From Novilysobacter_A longmucuonensis (GTDB lineage: Bacteria; Pseudomonadota; Gammaproteobacteria; Xanthomonadales; Xanthomonadaceae): DNA of 64,000 nucleotides. Positions 62,935 through 64,000 of this stretch are shown here, piece after piece (within the stretch, counting starts at the first letter, position 1; every line of letters begins with the position of its first letter). Location: contig NZ_JBJMAW010000002.1 in NCBI RefSeq assembly GCF_046600735.1, positions 124,001 to 188,000 on the forward strand. Reading direction: 5' to 3'. Below the pieces are notes generated by a model. That model was not told the DNA's origin. It made no database searches and worked only from the letters and a program-made list of their open reading frames with translations. The position numbers were made by a program, and so were the translations under genes.

Positions 62935-63050
62935 ACTCCTGGCTCGACGCGGTCCCGCCCAAGGTGGCCCGGACCACCGGCTCAAGAGCAACTACCGCCG
63001 ATACAGCCACTGCCGCATTCCTTGGGTCGGCCCCGTTTGGCCGAGCGAGG

Positions 63051-63257
63051 TCAGTCGGCAGCATCCTTCGCGCCGCCACCTTCGCCCGCTTCCTCGCCTC
63101 GCTGGATGCGCTGGTAGATCTCCTCACGATGCACGGCGACATCTTTCGGTGCGTTGATGCCGATACGGACCTGGTTGCCCTTGACGCCGAGTACGGTGAC
63201 GGTCACCGAATCGCCGATCATCAGGGTCTCACCGACGCGACGCGTCAGGATTAGCAT
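63051..63257 (-). CDS. csrA: Carbon storage regulator CsrA/RsmA
   Basis: 68 residues. It is a dimeric RNA-binding protein that blocks translation of GGA-containing leaders. MLILTRRVGETLMIGD and VRIGINAPKDVAVHREEIY hold the RNA-contacting residues (Leu4, Arg44-like). A Shine-Dalgarno GAGGAGAG lies 6 nt upstream of the ATG and includes GGA, so autoregulation is plausible. The C-terminal tail (EEAGEGGGAKDAAD) is acidic and variable, as usual in this family. It lies downstream of alaS. Confidence 0.97.
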   Translation of the reverse strand: MLILTRRVGETLMIGDSVTVTVLGVKGNQVRIGINAPKDVAVHREEIYQRIQRGEEAGEGGGAKDAAD

Positions 63258-63345
63258 TGATAACTCTCCTCATGCCGACGCGTCGTGCGCCGGCGCATGC
63301 GCTTTGTACAAGACGAAAGCGCTCCAAATGGATAAGCAAAAACCG

Positions 63346-63374
63346 ATTATCGCGGCGACAGCGCCCGGTCACAA
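63346..63374 (-). promoter_or_regulatory. Sigma-70 promoter for csrA
   Basis: On the minus strand TTGTGA (63374-63369), a 17-bp spacer, then GATAAT (63351-63346). It lies in the alaS-csrA gap and predicts an 80-nt csrA leader. Confidence 0.6.
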
Positions 63375-63398
63375 GCAGTAATGACGCCGGATACGGGC

Positions 63399-64000
63399 TC
63401 AAGTCAGTCGCTGTTCAATCCACACCGGCACCCCCGCCAAGGCCGTGAGCAGCGCAGGGCTGTCCTCGCCGCCGCCCTGCGCCATGTCCGCGCGGCCGCC
63501 GCCCTTGCCGTTGATCTGCGCGGCCACATGCCCCAGCAGCTCGCCGGCCTTGACCTTGCCGGCCGCACCTCCGCTGACGCCTGCCACCAGTGCAGCCTTG
63601 CCGTCGTGGGTGCCGGCAAGGACGATAACGGCATCGCCCAGCTGTTGCTTGAGTCGGTCGACCGCATCGCGCAATGCCTTGGCGTCGAAACCCTCCAGGC
63701 GGCTGGCGATCACACGGATGCCGCGCACGTCGACCGCGGAACCGGCCAGGTCCGAGGTCGCGCCCGAGGCGGCCTTGGCCTTGAGCGATTCCAGCTCGCG
63801 CTCCTGCTTTTTCTGCCGGTCCAGCAGCGCACGCAGCTTCTCGGCGAGGTCCGCGGGGTTGCCGCCGAGCAGCTGCGCGGCCTCGTCGAGCCGGCGCTCC
63901 ACGGTCGCCACGTGGTCGAGCGCGCCCTGCGCCGTCACCGCCTCGATGCGGCGCACGCCGGCCGATACTCCGCCTTCGGACACGATCTTGAACAGGCCAA
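63399..64000 (-). CDS. alaS: Alanyl-tRNA synthetase, C-terminal part (5' end beyond window)
   Basis: The last ~200 residues are visible; the frame continues past the right edge. FKIVSEGGVSAGVRRIEAVT is the end of the editing-domain region, followed by a coiled coil (LAEKLRALLDRQKKQEREL). The C-terminal DHHA1 domain ends with the glycine-rich GKGGGRADMAQGGGED. It ends 142 bp before csrA. Confidence 0.95.
   Translation of the reverse strand, partial: GLFKIVSEGGVSAGVRRIEAVTAQGALDHVATVERRLDEAAQLLGGNPADLAEKLRALLDRQKKQERELESLKAKAASGATSDLAGSAVDVRGIRVIASRLEGFDAKALRDAVDRLKQQLGDAVIVLAGTHDGKAALVAGVSGGAAGKVKAGELLGHVAAQINGKGGGRADMAQGGGEDSPALLTALAGVPVWIEQRLT

Overview
The window is a GC-rich chromosomal segment that looks like the family Xanthomonadaceae/Lysobacteraceae (Lysobacter- or Luteimonas-like). 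That placement is an inference from conserved gene order (nnr-tsaE-amiC-mutL; alaS-csrA-tRNA-Ser-tRNA-Arg), from protein style, and from abundant palindromic intergenic repeats that begin GTAGGAGCGGC. No database search was possible, so the genus is not fixed.

Bases 1-23,077 are housekeeping. In order they carry a TraB/GumN protein (cut by the window edge), a DUF1684 lipoprotein, mutL, a cell-wall amidase, tsaE, nnr, queG, pgi, the pantothenate genes panD, panC and panB, folK, pcnB, tRNA-Glu, a 7Fe ferredoxin, bamC-dapA, gcvR, a bcp-type peroxiredoxin, a PIN-PhoH ATPase, thiD with an overlapping hydrolase, and galE. Many intergenic spaces hold inverted-repeat families: a REP-type family, a GAGCCGAGC..GCTCGGCTC family, and an 83-92 bp element with 11-bp inverted ends.

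Bases 23,686-61,182 form one large extracellular-polysaccharide locus in two converging halves. The plus-strand half encodes a Wza-like export lipoprotein, a Wzz-like chain-length protein, a BY-kinase-like ATPase that lacks its P-loop lysine, an outer-membrane beta-barrel, four glycosyltransferases, an O-antigen ligase/polymerase-like protein and three secreted right-handed beta-helix proteins. Two of the beta-helix genes share about 1.4 kb of almost identical DNA, and one of these also carries four tandem Ig-like repeats. The minus-strand half encodes a polyprenyl-phosphate sugar transferase of the type found with exosortase/PEP-CTERM systems, a 3206-residue hybrid NRPS-PKS, two alpha/beta hydrolases fused to it by overlapping stop/start codons, a beta-propeller protein resembling GINT1-type transferases, a Wzx-like flippase, a YdcF/ElyC-type protein and a broken TupA-like ATP-grasp gene. 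A J-domain membrane protein sits between the NRPS-PKS and the sugar transferase on the opposite strand, and an Sfp-type phosphopantetheinyl transferase flanks the cluster.

Working model (inference): the polysaccharide machinery makes, flips, polymerises and exports a glycan. The NRPS-PKS, activated by the neighbouring phosphopantetheinyl transferase and unloaded by the adjacent hydrolases, makes a small aminoacyl-malonyl-glycyl unit that may decorate the glycan or be co-exported. Several families here usually accompany an exosortase, but neither an exosortase nor a PEP-CTERM tail is visible in the window.

Bases 61,342-64,000 return to housekeeping: the phosphopantetheinyl transferase, tRNA-Arg, tRNA-Ser, csrA and the 3' end of alaS, with clear sigma-70-type promoters before the two tRNAs and csrA.
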